Source of the DNA: Ramlibacter algicola
Lineage (GTDB): Bacteria > Pseudomonadota > Gammaproteobacteria > Burkholderiales > Burkholderiaceae_C
Direction of reading: 5' to 3'
DNA length: 64,000 nucleotides
Assembly: GCF_016641735.1 (NCBI RefSeq)
Contig: NZ_JAEDAO010000001.1
Coordinates: 3,286,001 to 3,350,000, forward strand
The notes beneath the pieces were generated by a model. The model was not told the DNA's origin. It saw nothing but the letters and a program-made list of their open reading frames with translations, and made no database searches. This document shows positions 1 to 8,857 of this stretch, one piece after another (the stretch's first letter is position 1; the number at the start of each line of letters is the position of its first letter). A program made the translations under genes and the position numbers.

Positions 1-1848
1 ACGGGCGGCTGGGACAAGCCGCCGCGCCATGCCTACGTCGTGCCCATCGTCGGCAGCCGATCCGACGCGCCCATCGGACTGCTGGTCGCGGCGCTGAACC
101 CGTACCGCGCCGTCACCGAGGACCTGCTCGCGTTCGTGAGCCTGGTCGCCGGCCAGGTCGGCGCGAGCCTGGTGAACGCGTCCCTCCTCGAGCAGCACCT
201 GGCCGAGCGCGACCGCCTGCGGGCGCTGTTCGACGAGGCGCCCAGCTTCTTCGCCGTGCTGGCGGGGCCCGAGCACCGGTTCGAGCTCGCCAACAACTCG
301 TACCGGCAGCTGGTCGGTGGTCGCGACGTCGAGGGCAGGACCGTCCGCGAGGCGCTGCCGGAAGTCGTCGGGCAGGGCTTCATCGACCTGCTCGACCGCG
401 TCTACCACTCGGGCGAGCCGTACGTGGGCCGCGGTGTCGAAGTGAAGCTGGTGCCGGCGGCGGGTGGTGCCGCCGAGACCCGGTACGTCGATTTCGTCTA
501 CCAGCCCCTGCGCGACGGCCGCCACAAGATCACCGGCATCTTCGTCGAGGGCTACGACGTCACCGACAAGATCGAGGCCGAGCAGTCGCTGCGCCTGCTG
601 AACGCGCACCTGGAGCAGCGCATCGAAAACCGCACGCGCGACCTTGCGCAGGCGCTGGACCGGCTGCAGGAGGAATCACGCCAGCGCGAGAGCGTCGAGG
701 AGGCGCTGCGGCACGCGCAGAAGATGGAAGCCGTCGGCCAGCTCACGGGCGGCATCGCGCACGACTTCAACAACATGCTGCAAGGCATCACCGGGTCGCT
801 GGAGCTGATCCGGTTGAAGCTGCGGGCCGGCAAGGTGCAGGACGCCGACCAGTTCGTCGAGCGCGCGATGGGGTCCGCGCAGCGCGCGGCGGGCATGACG
901 CACCGGCTGCTGGCGTTCTCGCGCCGCCAGCCGCTGGACCCGAAGCCGGTGAACGTCAACGAGCTGGTCGCGCAGACCGAGGTGCTGGTGCGGCGCACCG
1001 TCGGCGAGGGCGTGCGCGTGTCGGTCGTCACCGACCCGGCGCTGTGGACCACGCTGTGCGACCCGAGCCAGCTGGAAAGCGCGATCCTGAACCTGGCCAT
1101 CAACGCCCGCGACGCCATGCCCAACGGCGGCACGCTGGTGATCGAGACCAGCAACAAGCAGCTCGATGCGGCGTACGCGCGCCACAACGACGTGCAGCCC
1201 GGCGACTACGTCTGCGTGAGCGTCAGCGACACGGGCGCCGGCATGCCGCCGGACGTGCTGGCCAAGGCCTTCGACCCGTTCTTCACCACCAAGCCGATCG
1301 GCCAGGGCACGGGCCTCGGGCTGTCGATGATCTACGGCTTCGTGAAGCAGTCGAGCGGCCACGTCCGGCTGTACAGCGAACCGGGCGTGGGCACGAGCGC
1401 GAAGCTGTACCTGCCCCGGCACCGCGGCGATGCCGCCGCGCCGGAGCCGCTGCAGGAAGTCGGCGGCGAGCACCCTGCGACGCGCGGCGAAGTGGTCCTG
1501 GTTGCCGAGGACGACGAGGTCGTGCGCTCGCTCGTCGTCGACGTGCTGCAGGGCCTGGGCTGCCACGTGCTCGAAGTGGGCGACGGGGCCGAGGCGCTCA
1601 AGGTGCTGGAATCGACGCGGCGCATCGACCTGCTCGTCACCGACGTCGGCCTGCCGTCGATGAACGGCCGCCAGGTCTACGACGCTGCCGCCGTTCGCCG
1701 CCCGGCGCTGAAGGTGCTGTTCATGACGGGCTATGCCGAGAACGCGGCTTTCACCAACGGCGTGCTCGAGGAGGGCATGGAGCTGATCACCAAGCCGTTC
1801 GCGCTGGAGCAGCTCTCCTCGCGCGTGACGGACATGCTGGGCGGGTAG
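1..1848 (+). CDS. Hybrid sensor histidine kinase / response regulator, 5' end outside window
   Basis: The reading frame is open from base 1, so the true start lies upstream; the GTG at 40 is internal. Counting from base 1, residues 1-75 look like the end of a GAF domain and about 80-195 are a PAS domain followed by a coiled linker. The HisKA H-box GGIAHDFNNML places the phosphorylated His at residue 254. The ATPase domain shows the N-box NLAINARDAMP, the G1 box DTGAGMP and the F/G2 region ending GTGLGLSM. A C-terminal receiver domain has its phospho-acceptor Asp at residue 548 (VTDVGLP) and a conserved Lys in TKPF. There is no membrane segment in the visible part, so it is probably a cytosolic hybrid kinase. 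The signal it senses is unknown. The next gene is convergent. Confidence 0.93.
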   Translation, partial: TGGWDKPPRHAYVVPIVGSRSDAPIGLLVAALNPYRAVTEDLLAFVSLVAGQVGASLVNASLLEQHLAERDRLRALFDEAPSFFAVLAGPEHRFELANNSYRQLVGGRDVEGRTVREALPEVVGQGFIDLLDRVYHSGEPYVGRGVEVKLVPAAGGAAETRYVDFVYQPLRDGRHKITGIFVEGYDVTDKIEAEQSLRLLNAHLEQRIENRTRDLAQALDRLQEESRQRESVEEALRHAQKMEAVGQLTGGIAHDFNNMLQGITGSLELIRLKLRAGKVQDADQFVERAMGSAQRAAGMTHRLLAFSRRQPLDPKPVNVNELVAQTEVLVRRTVGEGVRVSVVTDPALWTTLCDPSQLESAILNLAINARDAMPNGGTLVIETSNKQLDAAYARHNDVQPGDYVCVSVSDTGAGMPPDVLAKAFDPFFTTKPIGQGTGLGLSMIYGFVKQSSGHVRLYSEPGVGTSAKLYLPRHRGDAAAPEPLQEVGGEHPATRGEVVLVAEDDEVVRSLVVDVLQGLGCHVLEVGDGAEALKVLESTRRIDLLVTDVGLPSMNGRQVYDAAAVRRPALKVLFMTGYAENAAFTNGVLEEGMELITKPFALEQLSSRVTDMLGG

Positions 1849-1867
1849 CGCCCGGCCGCTGGCGGCG

Positions 1868-3559
1868 TCAGCGGCTCTCCGCCTCCTGCAGCGTGCGCCA
1901 CATGACCTTGCCGCTCCCGCTCTTGGGCAGCGCGTCGGCGAACTGCACGATGCGCGGCACCTTGTAGACGGCCATGTTCTCGCGGCACCACGCGACGATG
2001 TCCTCCTCCGTCACCTTGCCCTTGTGGTCGGGGCGCAGCACCACGACGGCCTTCACCGTCTCGCCGCGGTAGCTGTCCCTGGCGGAGATGACGCAGGCTT
2101 CGGCGATCGCGGGATGGCGGAACATCAGCGCCTCGACCTCCGCCGGCCACACCTTGAAACCGGACGCATTGATCATCCGCTTGAGGCGGTCGGTGATGAA
2201 GAAGTAGCCGTCCTCGTCCATGCGACCGAGGTCGCCGGTGCGGAAGAAGCGCTTGCCGTCGAAGTCGATGAACGCCGCGGCGGTGGCCTCGGGGCGCTTC
2301 CAGTAGCCGTCGAACACCATCGGGCCGCAGACGATGATCTCGCCCTGCCCGCCCACTGGCATCTCCTGCAGCGTGTCCGGATCGACCACGCGCGCATCGC
2401 AGCTCATGAACGGCACGCCCAGGCACTGCTGCTTGGGGGCGTCGGGTGGGTTGCTGTGCGAAGGCGCCGCCGTCTCCGTCAGGCCGTAGCCCTCGACGTA
2501 CTTGAGGTTGAACTGCTCGAACAGGCGCTGCGCCACAGCTTGCGGCATCGCGGCGCCACCGCCGCCGATGTGCTGCAGGCTGGACAGGTCGTACTGCGCG
2601 AAGTTCGGGCTGGCCATCAAGTCGATGACCATGGTCGGGATGTTGGTCCAGCTGGTGACCTTCCAGCGCGAGATGAGGCGGCCGGCCAGTTCGCGGTCCC
2701 AGCGCGGCATCAGGACGATGGTCGAGCCCAGGTACACGTTGCAGTGGAGCAGGCTCACCATGCCGGTGATGTGGAACATCGGCACGACCAGCAGCACCAC
2801 GGCTTCGGCGGTGCCGTTGCCCCAGGCGGCGCTGGCGACGGCGTTGTGCATCAGCGAGCGGTGCGGGTGCATGCAGCCCTTGGGCAGGCCGGTGGTGCCG
2901 CTCGTGTACGGCAGCACGGCCAGGTCGGCCGGCCCGACCTCGAGGTCGGGGACCGGCAGGTCGTTGGCCAGCGCGTCGGTCCAGGCCATCACCTGGCCGG
3001 ACGCGAGCGCCGGCAGCGGGTGGCGCGTGAGCAGCCAGTCGCGCCAGGCCTCGGGTGGCGCCTCCGGTCCGGTGATCGATGCATCGAACGCGTCCGTGTA
3101 CTGCGTGACGATGAGATGCGCGAGGCGGTCGGCTTCGGGAAGTTGTGCGTCCGCCTTCACGATCTCGGCCGCCACGTCGCCGGTGGCGATCGCGACTTTC
3201 GCATCCGGGTCGGTGATGTAGTGCTTCAGCTCCTCCGCCCGGTTCATCGGGTTGACGGGGACCACGACGGCGTTGGCGCGCAGGATGGCGAAGTGGGCGA
3301 CGATCAGCTGCGGGCAGTTCTGCATGTCCAGCATCACCCGGTCGCCCTGCCGCACCCCCAGCGCATGCAGCCGCGCCGCCAGCCGCTCGGCCGCGTCGCG
3401 CACCTGCGCCCACGTCAGCACCCGCCCGAAGAACACCAGCGCCGGCTTGTCCGGGTACCGGCGTGCGCTGATGGCGAGGTTGTCCCACAGCGGGGTCTGC
3501 GGCGGGTTGAGCTTGTACGGCAGGCGCTTGGGCCAGAAGCGGTGGTGCGGACGGTCCAT
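1868..3559 (-). CDS. Long-chain acyl-CoA synthetase (AMP-dependent ligase)
   Basis: This 563-residue member of the ANL adenylating family should activate a carboxylic acid to its acyl-CoA through an acyl-AMP. The phosphate-binding loop YTSGTTGLPKG is at about residues 218-228. The aromatic/adenine motif YGLTE follows, then the hinge motif FFRTGDLGRMDEDGYFFITD, and the C-terminal catalytic Lys lies in KSGSGKVMWR near residue 550. Length and motif spacing are normal for fatty-acyl-CoA ligases. There is no signal peptide. The chain length or aromatic nature of the substrate cannot be read from the sequence. It stands alone, convergent with the kinase gene and divergent from the Bug protein gene, with a palindromic repeat upstream. 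Confidence 0.92.
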   Translation of the reverse strand: MDRPHHRFWPKRLPYKLNPPQTPLWDNLAISARRYPDKPALVFFGRVLTWAQVRDAAERLAARLHALGVRQGDRVMLDMQNCPQLIVAHFAILRANAVVVPVNPMNRAEELKHYITDPDAKVAIATGDVAAEIVKADAQLPEADRLAHLIVTQYTDAFDASITGPEAPPEAWRDWLLTRHPLPALASGQVMAWTDALANDLPVPDLEVGPADLAVLPYTSGTTGLPKGCMHPHRSLMHNAVASAAWGNGTAEAVVLLVVPMFHITGMVSLLHCNVYLGSTIVLMPRWDRELAGRLISRWKVTSWTNIPTMVIDLMASPNFAQYDLSSLQHIGGGGAAMPQAVAQRLFEQFNLKYVEGYGLTETAAPSHSNPPDAPKQQCLGVPFMSCDARVVDPDTLQEMPVGGQGEIIVCGPMVFDGYWKRPEATAAAFIDFDGKRFFRTGDLGRMDEDGYFFITDRLKRMINASGFKVWPAEVEALMFRHPAIAEACVISARDSYRGETVKAVVVLRPDHKGKVTEEDIVAWCRENMAVYKVPRIVQFADALPKSGSGKVMWRTLQEAESR

Positions 3560-3654
3560 GGCACGAGCCTAGCGAAGGCCGCATGGCCCAGGCACCGTGA
3601 AAGCCCCAAGCGCGTCGCGCCCGCGACGCTGTGCGGCGCTTGCGCGTCTGGATC

Positions 3655-3763
3655 TCTCAACGCAGAAGACGCGGAAGGGGACAGAAGACACAGAAGAAGC
3701 ATCTCCAGGGATTCGTCTGTTCCGACTTCCTTCCGCCCCCTTTCTGCGCCCTCTGTGTTGAGA
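3655..3763. repeat. Palindromic GCAGAAG-rich intergenic repeat, copy A1
   Basis: A long imperfect inverted repeat fills most of the divergent gap between the acyl-CoA ligase and the Bug protein. The outer arms read TCTCAACGCAGAAGACGCGG and, on the opposite strand at the other end, TCTCAACACAGAGGGCGCAG. Inside, short purine-rich units (CAGAAGA, CACAGAAG) recur. The left flank (3637-3650) carries GCGCTTGCGCG, and the same flank is found beside copy A3. It has no protein-coding character. Related copies are at 5757-5860 and 33317-33428. Confidence 0.8.
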
Positions 3764-3816
3764 CAAGACGAGCGAAGCGTCGTCGCTGCACCCAGCCCGA
3801 CCGTATGATCCCGGGC

Positions 3817-4773
3817 ATGCGCAAGAGCCTCCTCGCCCTCCTCCTTGCCGCGACCTGCGGCCTGGCCCACGCCGCGTTTCCGGAGAAGCCGATCCGCGTC
3901 GTCGTCGGGTTCCCGGCCGGCGGGCCGCTCGACCAGCATGCGCGGCTGCTGGCGGACAAGCTGCAGGCGGCGCTGGGGCAGCCGATCGTCATCGACTACA
4001 AGGCCGGGGCCGGCGGGACGGTGGGCGCGCAGGACGTGATGAAGGCGGCGCCTGATGGCTACACGCTGATGCTGGCGAACACGGGCGTGATGGTGATCAA
4101 CCCCGCGCTGTACACCAAGCTGCCGTACCAGACCCTGCGCGACTTCACGCCGATCGCGCGCACCGCGATGCAGCCGCTGGCGCTGCTTGTCAACCCCAAG
4201 CTGCCGATCAACACGCTGCCGGAATTCGTCGCCTACGCGAAGGCGCGGCCAGGGCAGGTGAACTACGGCTCGGCGGGCAACGGCGGCATCAGCCACCTGG
4301 TGCCGGAGATGTTCAAGAACGCCACCGGCCTGTTCATGGTCCACATCCCCTACCGCGGCAGCGCGCCGGCGTTCACCGACCTGATGGCCGGGCAGGTGCA
4401 GTTCATGGCCGAGTCGATCCCGCAGGCGGCCAGCTACCACAAGCAAGGCAAGGTGCGCGCGCTGGCCGTCACCAGCCGCGAGCGCAACCCGGCGCTGCCC
4501 GACACGCCGACGGTCATCGAAAGCGGCATCAAGGGCTTCGAGGTCGTGGGCTTTTACGGTTTCCTGGCGCCGGCGGGCCTGCCGGCGGACGTGAAGGCGA
4601 AGCTGGGCGACGCGTTCCGCCAGGTGCTGACCAACCCCGAAGTGCGCACGCGCATGGTCACGCAAGGCGCCGACCCGGCGTTCCTGGGCCCCGACGAGTT
4701 CGCGAAGTTCCTGGGCAACGAACTGCCCCGCTGGGCGGACGCGGTGAAGAAGTCCGGCGCCCGGATGGACTGA
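3817..4773 (+). CDS. Bug/TctC-family periplasmic tricarboxylate-type binding protein
   Basis: A 318-residue extracytoplasmic solute receptor of the Bordetella uptake gene (Bug) family. The signal peptide MRKSLLALLLAATCGLAHA is followed by the family-typical start FPEKPIRVVVGFPAGGPLDQ. The conserved blocks IVIDYKAGAGGTVGAQ and NYGSAGNGGISHL are present. The family delivers carboxylates to TctAB-type transporters, but no TctA or TctB gene is adjacent, which is common for orphan Bug genes in Burkholderiales. ATG 3817 is preferred because it starts a clean signal peptide; ATG 3805 in the same frame would add four residues. The glycerophosphodiesterase gene follows after 4 bases, so the two are probably co-transcribed. 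The ligand is unknown. Confidence 0.92.
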   Translation: MRKSLLALLLAATCGLAHAAFPEKPIRVVVGFPAGGPLDQHARLLADKLQAALGQPIVIDYKAGAGGTVGAQDVMKAAPDGYTLMLANTGVMVINPALYTKLPYQTLRDFTPIARTAMQPLALLVNPKLPINTLPEFVAYAKARPGQVNYGSAGNGGISHLVPEMFKNATGLFMVHIPYRGSAPAFTDLMAGQVQFMAESIPQAASYHKQGKVRALAVTSRERNPALPDTPTVIESGIKGFEVVGFYGFLAPAGLPADVKAKLGDAFRQVLTNPEVRTRMVTQGADPAFLGPDEFAKFLGNELPRWADAVKKSGARMD

Positions 4774-4777
4774 CGCC

Positions 4778-5731
4778 ATGCGCCGCCTGCTCGCCCTCAC
4801 CCTCGCCACCTGCGCGTTCGCCGCGCACGCCATCGACCTGCAGGGCCACCGGGGCGCGCGCGGCCTGCGGCCGGAGAACACGCTGCCTGCGTTCGAGCAC
4901 GCGCTGCGCCTGGGCGTGACCACGCTCGAGATGGACGCGGCGATCACGTCCGATGGCGTGGTCGTCATCTCGCACGACCCCGCGCTGAACCCGGACCTCG
5001 TGCGTGGCGCCGACGGGCAGTGGATCACGACGCCGGTCGTGATCCGCAGCATCACGTACGAGCAGACGCAAGCGTACGACGTCGGCCGGCTGCGCCCCGG
5101 CGGTTCCTACGGGAAGTCCTTCCCCGACCAGCAGCCGGTGGACGGCACGCGCATCCCGAAGCTGGCCGAGGTGTTCGAGCTGGTCAAGCGGCTGAAGGCC
5201 GACCACGTGCAGTTCGACATCGAGACCAAGATCGACCTGCGCAATCCGCAGAACACGCTGGAGCCGGAGCCGTTCGTGCAGAAGCTGCTGGAGGTGATTC
5301 GCGCGCACGGCATGGAAGACCGCGTGATGGTCCAGAGCTTCGACTGGCGCACGCTGCAGGTGCTGCACAAGCTGGCACCGCGCATGCGCACCGTCTACCT
5401 GACCACGCAGTCCCCGCGCGGCTCGAACCTGGATTCCCCGATCTACAGCGCCGGCTTCACGCTGGCGCAGCACGGCAGCGTGCCAGCGATGGTCAAGGCC
5501 GCTGGCGGGACGACGTGGTCGCCGAACTACCAGGCCCTGACGCCCGACCTCGTGAAGCAGGGCCAGGCGTTGGGCCTGCAGGTGATCCCGTGGACGGTGA
5601 ACGAGGAAGCCGACATGGGCCGCCTGCTGGACTGGGGTGTCGACGGCATCATCTCCGACCGCCCCGACCGCGTGCGCAACGTGCTGAAGGCGCGGGGGTT
5701 GCCGCTGCCGCCTGCGGTCGCCGCGCCCTGA
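4778..5731 (+). CDS. glpQ: Periplasmic glycerophosphodiester phosphodiesterase
   Basis: A 317-residue GDPD-family TIM-barrel enzyme, expected to split glycerophosphodiesters into glycerol-3-phosphate and an alcohol. The signal peptide MRRLLALTLATCAFAAHA is followed by the catalytic motif HRGARGLRPENT. The metal-binding stretch LEMDAAITSDG and the second catalytic His in ISHDP come next. Length and the presence of a signal peptide fit the periplasmic GlpQ type rather than cytosolic UgpQ. It begins 4 bases after the Bug receptor gene, so receptor and hydrolase may form one transcription unit. Downstream lies palindromic repeat A2 and then a convergent gene. Confidence 0.9.
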   Translation: MRRLLALTLATCAFAAHAIDLQGHRGARGLRPENTLPAFEHALRLGVTTLEMDAAITSDGVVVISHDPALNPDLVRGADGQWITTPVVIRSITYEQTQAYDVGRLRPGGSYGKSFPDQQPVDGTRIPKLAEVFELVKRLKADHVQFDIETKIDLRNPQNTLEPEPFVQKLLEVIRAHGMEDRVMVQSFDWRTLQVLHKLAPRMRTVYLTTQSPRGSNLDSPIYSAGFTLAQHGSVPAMVKAAGGTTWSPNYQALTPDLVKQGQALGLQVIPWTVNEEADMGRLLDWGVDGIISDRPDRVRNVLKARGLPLPPAVAAP

Positions 5732-5756
5732 GCGGAGGTCGGAGCCGCTGCGCGGG

Positions 5757-5860
5757 GCTCAACGCAGAAGTCACAGAAGAAGCACGGAAGTCGCAGAAGA
5801 CTTCCTTGATGAATTCTTCTGTGGTTTCTGTGCTTCTTCTGCGACTTCTGCGTTTGGGAG
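5757..5860. repeat. Palindromic GCAGAAG-rich intergenic repeat, copy A2
   Basis: An inverted repeat in the convergent gap between glpQ and the methyltransferase gene. The left arm begins GCTCAACGCAGAAGTCACAG and the right arm ends CTTCTTCTGCGACTTCTGCG. The arms are each roughly 45 bases with several mismatches and enclose a short loop near 5805-5813. Internal CAGAAG units recur. Transcribed from either strand it would fold into a long hairpin, so it may serve as a bidirectional terminator, although it lacks a T-tract. Confidence 0.8.
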
Positions 5861-5893
5861 TTCACGAAGCGGCGCGCAGTACGCCGCGCACGA

Positions 5894-7525
5894 TCAAGCC
5901 ACCAACTCGAACCAGGGCCGCTCGCGGTCGTGCATCGCGCGCAGGGTGACCTGCGTGCCGGCCTGCACCTCGCGCGGCGTCGGGAAGCGGTAGACGGTGT
6001 TCTGCCAGCTGGCCACCGGGCGCGCATAGCCCGGATGGTTCTCGAACGAATTGCCGTCGCCGAAGTCGAGACGGATCCACTGGATGATCCCGAAGCAGCG
6101 GCCGTCGCGCGCGACCGGCACGACCAACTGCCTGCTGTCGGGCGGGAAGGTGTCGTTCGCTTCGAAGTCGAAATCGAACGCCGCCACCGGCTCGCTCAGC
6201 AGCACGCGCGGCAGGTCCTCACGGTGGATCGGCCGCTTGCCCGGCACGATGGCGTTGAACGCGCTCAGGTCGAAGCCGAACGACTCGCCCACGTGCAGTT
6301 CGCGGCCGAGATCCTCGCCACCGAGCAGCGCGACCAGGATGCTGGCGCGCGGCGGCACGATGCGGCCGCCCGGCTTGAGCAGCCGCCGCTTGGCGTCCTC
6401 GATCGCCGGCAGCACGTGCTCGCCCAGCAGCTCGCTGGAGAAGATCTCGTGCACCAGCACGTCCGCGGGCTCGCGCAACTCGTCGCCGAGCGTCACGCCG
6501 TACGACGGCTTCGGCACGACGGTCACGCGATCGGCGAACCCGTTGGCCTCGACGATCTGCTGCGCCGTGCGCGCCACCAGCGGCACGGCCTCGCACGTGA
6601 CCACGCGCCCCGCGCCGGCACGCGCGGCCATCATCGCCAGCAGGCCCGAGCCGGTGCCGACCTCGAACACGGTGCAACCGGGCTGCACCGCGGCGACGAT
6701 GCCGTCCAGGTAGGCCTGGTTGCGCTCGCGCTCGTTCATCATCGGCACGTGCCACAGCGGCACCAGCTGCGACAGCAGCCAGTCCAGGCCCAGGCGCGCG
6801 GTGAGGCTGTCCGGCCGCGCGGCGAGCGCTTCGCGACACAGGTCGATGCCTTCGTCGACGCGGCCCTGCGACGACAGGCAGACCGATGCCTTCTTCACCG
6901 CCTCGTCATGCCCAGGGCGCAGGCGCAGCGCGGCGCGGTAGTCCGCCAGCGCGCGCTCATCGTCGCCGAGCATCCGCAGCGCATCGGCGCGCGCGACGAG
7001 CGCATCGACCAGCCCACCATCGATGGCGAGCGCACTGCCCAGGCTGGCGACGGCGTCACGCGGCTGGCCGCCGGCCAGTTCGCAGCGGCCACGCAGCATC
7101 CACGCGAGTGCCGACTTCGGCTGCAGCACGAGCGCGCGCTGCGCGGCGTCGTACGCCTCCTGGAACGCACCCGCCGCAAACCCACTCTCCGCCAGGCCCA
7201 CCCAGCCATCCGCCTGCTTCGGCGCGCGGCGAGTGCACTCGGCGAACAGCTCGCGCGCCTGGGCCGGCCGGCCAAGATCGCGTTCGCAGATCGCCATGTT
7301 GAACAGTGCGTCGACGTCGTTCGGGTCCAGGTCGCGAACCGCGCCCCAGGCCTGCAGCGAGCGCTCGATCTCGCCCGTCATGCCGAGCATCAACGCGAGG
7401 AGGCGGCGCGCGGCCGCATCGCGCGGGTTGGCTTCGCACGCGGCCTGGCAAGCGGCGACGGCGCCCGCGCGGTCGCCGGACCGGAAGCGCTGCTTGATGT
7501 CGTCGAGGGACGCCCCGGCAGTCAT
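5894..7525 (-). CDS. TPR-repeat protein fused to a PRMT7/PRMT9-like methyltransferase
   Basis: A 543-residue protein. Residues 1-240 are helical tetratricopeptide-type repeats, for example around 55-95 and 170-200. Residues 255-543 form a class I SAM-dependent methyltransferase with the hallmarks of eukaryotic-type protein arginine methyltransferases. Motif I is VFEVGTGSGLLAMMAA (286-301). The acidic post-I strand ends at TCEAVP. The PRMT double-E loop is HEIFSSELLGE, with Glu360 and Glu369. A PRMT-like beta-barrel follows. The THW loop of PRMTs is represented by A-S-W (505-507), so the usual His is missing. The start ATG overlaps the thioesterase stop codon (ATGA), indicating translational coupling. 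Arginine methylation is inferred from family resemblance only. Confidence 0.85.
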   Translation of the reverse strand: MTAGASLDDIKQRFRSGDRAGAVAACQAACEANPRDAAARRLLALMLGMTGEIERSLQAWGAVRDLDPNDVDALFNMAICERDLGRPAQARELFAECTRRAPKQADGWVGLAESGFAAGAFQEAYDAAQRALVLQPKSALAWMLRGRCELAGGQPRDAVASLGSALAIDGGLVDALVARADALRMLGDDERALADYRAALRLRPGHDEAVKKASVCLSSQGRVDEGIDLCREALAARPDSLTARLGLDWLLSQLVPLWHVPMMNERERNQAYLDGIVAAVQPGCTVFEVGTGSGLLAMMAARAGAGRVVTCEAVPLVARTAQQIVEANGFADRVTVVPKPSYGVTLGDELREPADVLVHEIFSSELLGEHVLPAIEDAKRRLLKPGGRIVPPRASILVALLGGEDLGRELHVGESFGFDLSAFNAIVPGKRPIHREDLPRVLLSEPVAAFDFDFEANDTFPPDSRQLVVPVARDGRCFGIIQWIRLDFGDGNSFENHPGYARPVASWQNTVYRFPTPREVQAGTQVTLRAMHDRERPWFELVA

Positions 7526-7944
7526 GCGAGCACGCTCCGGAACCAGTCCGGCAGCGGCACCGATTGCTGCTTCGGGAAGTCGACCCACACGGTGGTCGCG
7601 CCGCCGGACGCATAGACCACGCCGGGGTCGTCGGTGCGCTCGATGGTGGCCCAGCTCTCGAAGGAGCTGCGGCCGGGGTCGCTGACATACGTGGTCACGA
7701 CGATGTCGCCCGGGTACTCCAGCTGCTTGTGGAAGGTGCAGAACGCATTGACGATCAGCGGCCCCGTGCCCTGGGGGCCGGGCAGGCAGCCGAGCGTGCG
7801 GAACCAGTCGATGCGGGCGACTTCCAGGTAGCGGAAGTACAGCGTGTTGTTGACGTGTCCCATCGCATCCAGGTCTCCCCAGCGGATGGGCATCTGCATG
7901 CGGTGGACGAGCTTCTTGGCTTCGGGCAGGACGAACCGCGGCAT
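7522..7944 (-). CDS. Acyl-CoA thioesterase, 4HBT hotdog family
   Basis: A 140-residue single-domain hotdog protein. The N-terminal catalytic region WGDLDAMGHVNNTLYFRYLE matches the 4-hydroxybenzoyl-CoA thioesterase type, with the expected Asp followed by G-H-x-N-N. The family hydrolyses acyl-CoA or acyl-ACP thioesters in the cytosol; the substrate is not predictable. The start was placed at ATG 7944, which directly precedes the conserved domain; an open frame extends further upstream but overlaps the SDR gene. It lies 5 bases after the SDR stop and its own stop overlaps the methyltransferase start, making a three-gene operon. Confidence 0.88.
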   Translation of the reverse strand: MPRFVLPEAKKLVHRMQMPIRWGDLDAMGHVNNTLYFRYLEVARIDWFRTLGCLPGPQGTGPLIVNAFCTFHKQLEYPGDIVVTTYVSDPGRSSFESWATIERTDDPGVVYASGGATTVWVDFPKQQSVPLPDWFRSVLA

Positions 7945-7949
7945 CCCGT

Positions 7950-8732
7950 TCAGATCCCGAAGCCGTCGTCGGCCGCGATCACGGCGCCGTTGATGAAATG
8001 GCTCTCGCTCGACGCCAGCAGCACGATCAGCGCGTCCAGGTCCTGCGGCGCCCCCACGCGCTTGCGCGGCAGCATCTGCACCAGCTTCTGGCCCTGCTCG
8101 GTGGCCCAGTGGTGGTGGTTGATCTCGGTGTCGATGTAGCCGGGGCAGATGGCGTTGACGTTGATCTCGAAGCGGCCCCACTCCATCGCCATCGCCTTGG
8201 TCATCTGGATGACGGCGGCCTTGCTCATGGCGTACGCACCGATCTGCGGCAGCGGGCGGATGCCCGCCATCGACGCGATGTTGATGATGCGGCCGCCGGT
8301 GAAGGTGCCCGGCGCCGCGCCGCGGGCGCGGGCCAGCATGCGCTTGCCCACTTCCTGGGCGACGAAGAACGCGCCCTTCACGTTGGTGTCGAAGATGTAG
8401 TCGAAGTCGTCCTCCGACACTTCGTGCAGGCGCTGCGTGGTGCTGACGCCGGAGTTGTTGACGAGGATGTCGATCGAACCGACTTCGGTCTCCGCGTGCG
8501 CGACGGCCGCCTTGATGCTGGTGGTGTCGGTCACGTCGAGCGCGACGACGTGCGCGTCGCCGCCCGCGCCCTCGATCTGCGCGCGAAGTTCCTTCAGCTT
8601 GTCGATGCGGCGGCTGGCGAGCACGACGGCGGCACCGGCGGCCGCGAGGGTGCGCGCGAACTGCGCGCCCAGGCCGCTGGATGCGCCCGTCACGAGGGCG
8701 ACACGGCCCGACAAATCGATGCTGTAGCTCAC
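7950..8732 (-). CDS. Short-chain dehydrogenase/reductase
   Basis: A 260-residue classical SDR with the NAD(P) motif TGASSGLG, the structural motif NNSGVS, and the catalytic Ser in IASMAG with Tyr/Lys in YAMSK. It resembles 3-oxoacyl or 3-hydroxyacyl reductases used with acyl-CoA intermediates, and a thioesterase follows in the same operon. The chosen start is GTG 8732, preceded by AGGAG at a 6-base spacing. An upstream ATG at 8819 would add residues unlike SDRs and would run into the divergent promoter region. The divergent neighbour is the electron-transfer flavoprotein dehydrogenase. The physiological substrate is unknown. Confidence 0.88.
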   Translation of the reverse strand: MSYSIDLSGRVALVTGASSGLGAQFARTLAAAGAAVVLASRRIDKLKELRAQIEGAGGDAHVVALDVTDTTSIKAAVAHAETEVGSIDILVNNSGVSTTQRLHEVSEDDFDYIFDTNVKGAFFVAQEVGKRMLARARGAAPGTFTGGRIINIASMAGIRPLPQIGAYAMSKAAVIQMTKAMAMEWGRFEINVNAICPGYIDTEINHHHWATEQGQKLVQMLPRKRVGAPQDLDALIVLLASSESHFINGAVIAADDGFGI

Positions 8733-8857
8733 GAGGGTCTCCTGCCTAATGCGTGCGGCGGGCCGCCTCGCGCGAGGGGCGCCGCATAGAATCTGCACCG
8801 CCGCGCGGCCCCGCGCCACGGCGCGAGCAGGCTATCACACACACCGGACGCATCCCG

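Noticed and set aside
3631..3804. N-terminal extension of the Bug receptor
   Set aside because: It would read through repeat A1 and put 58 odd residues before a perfect signal peptide.
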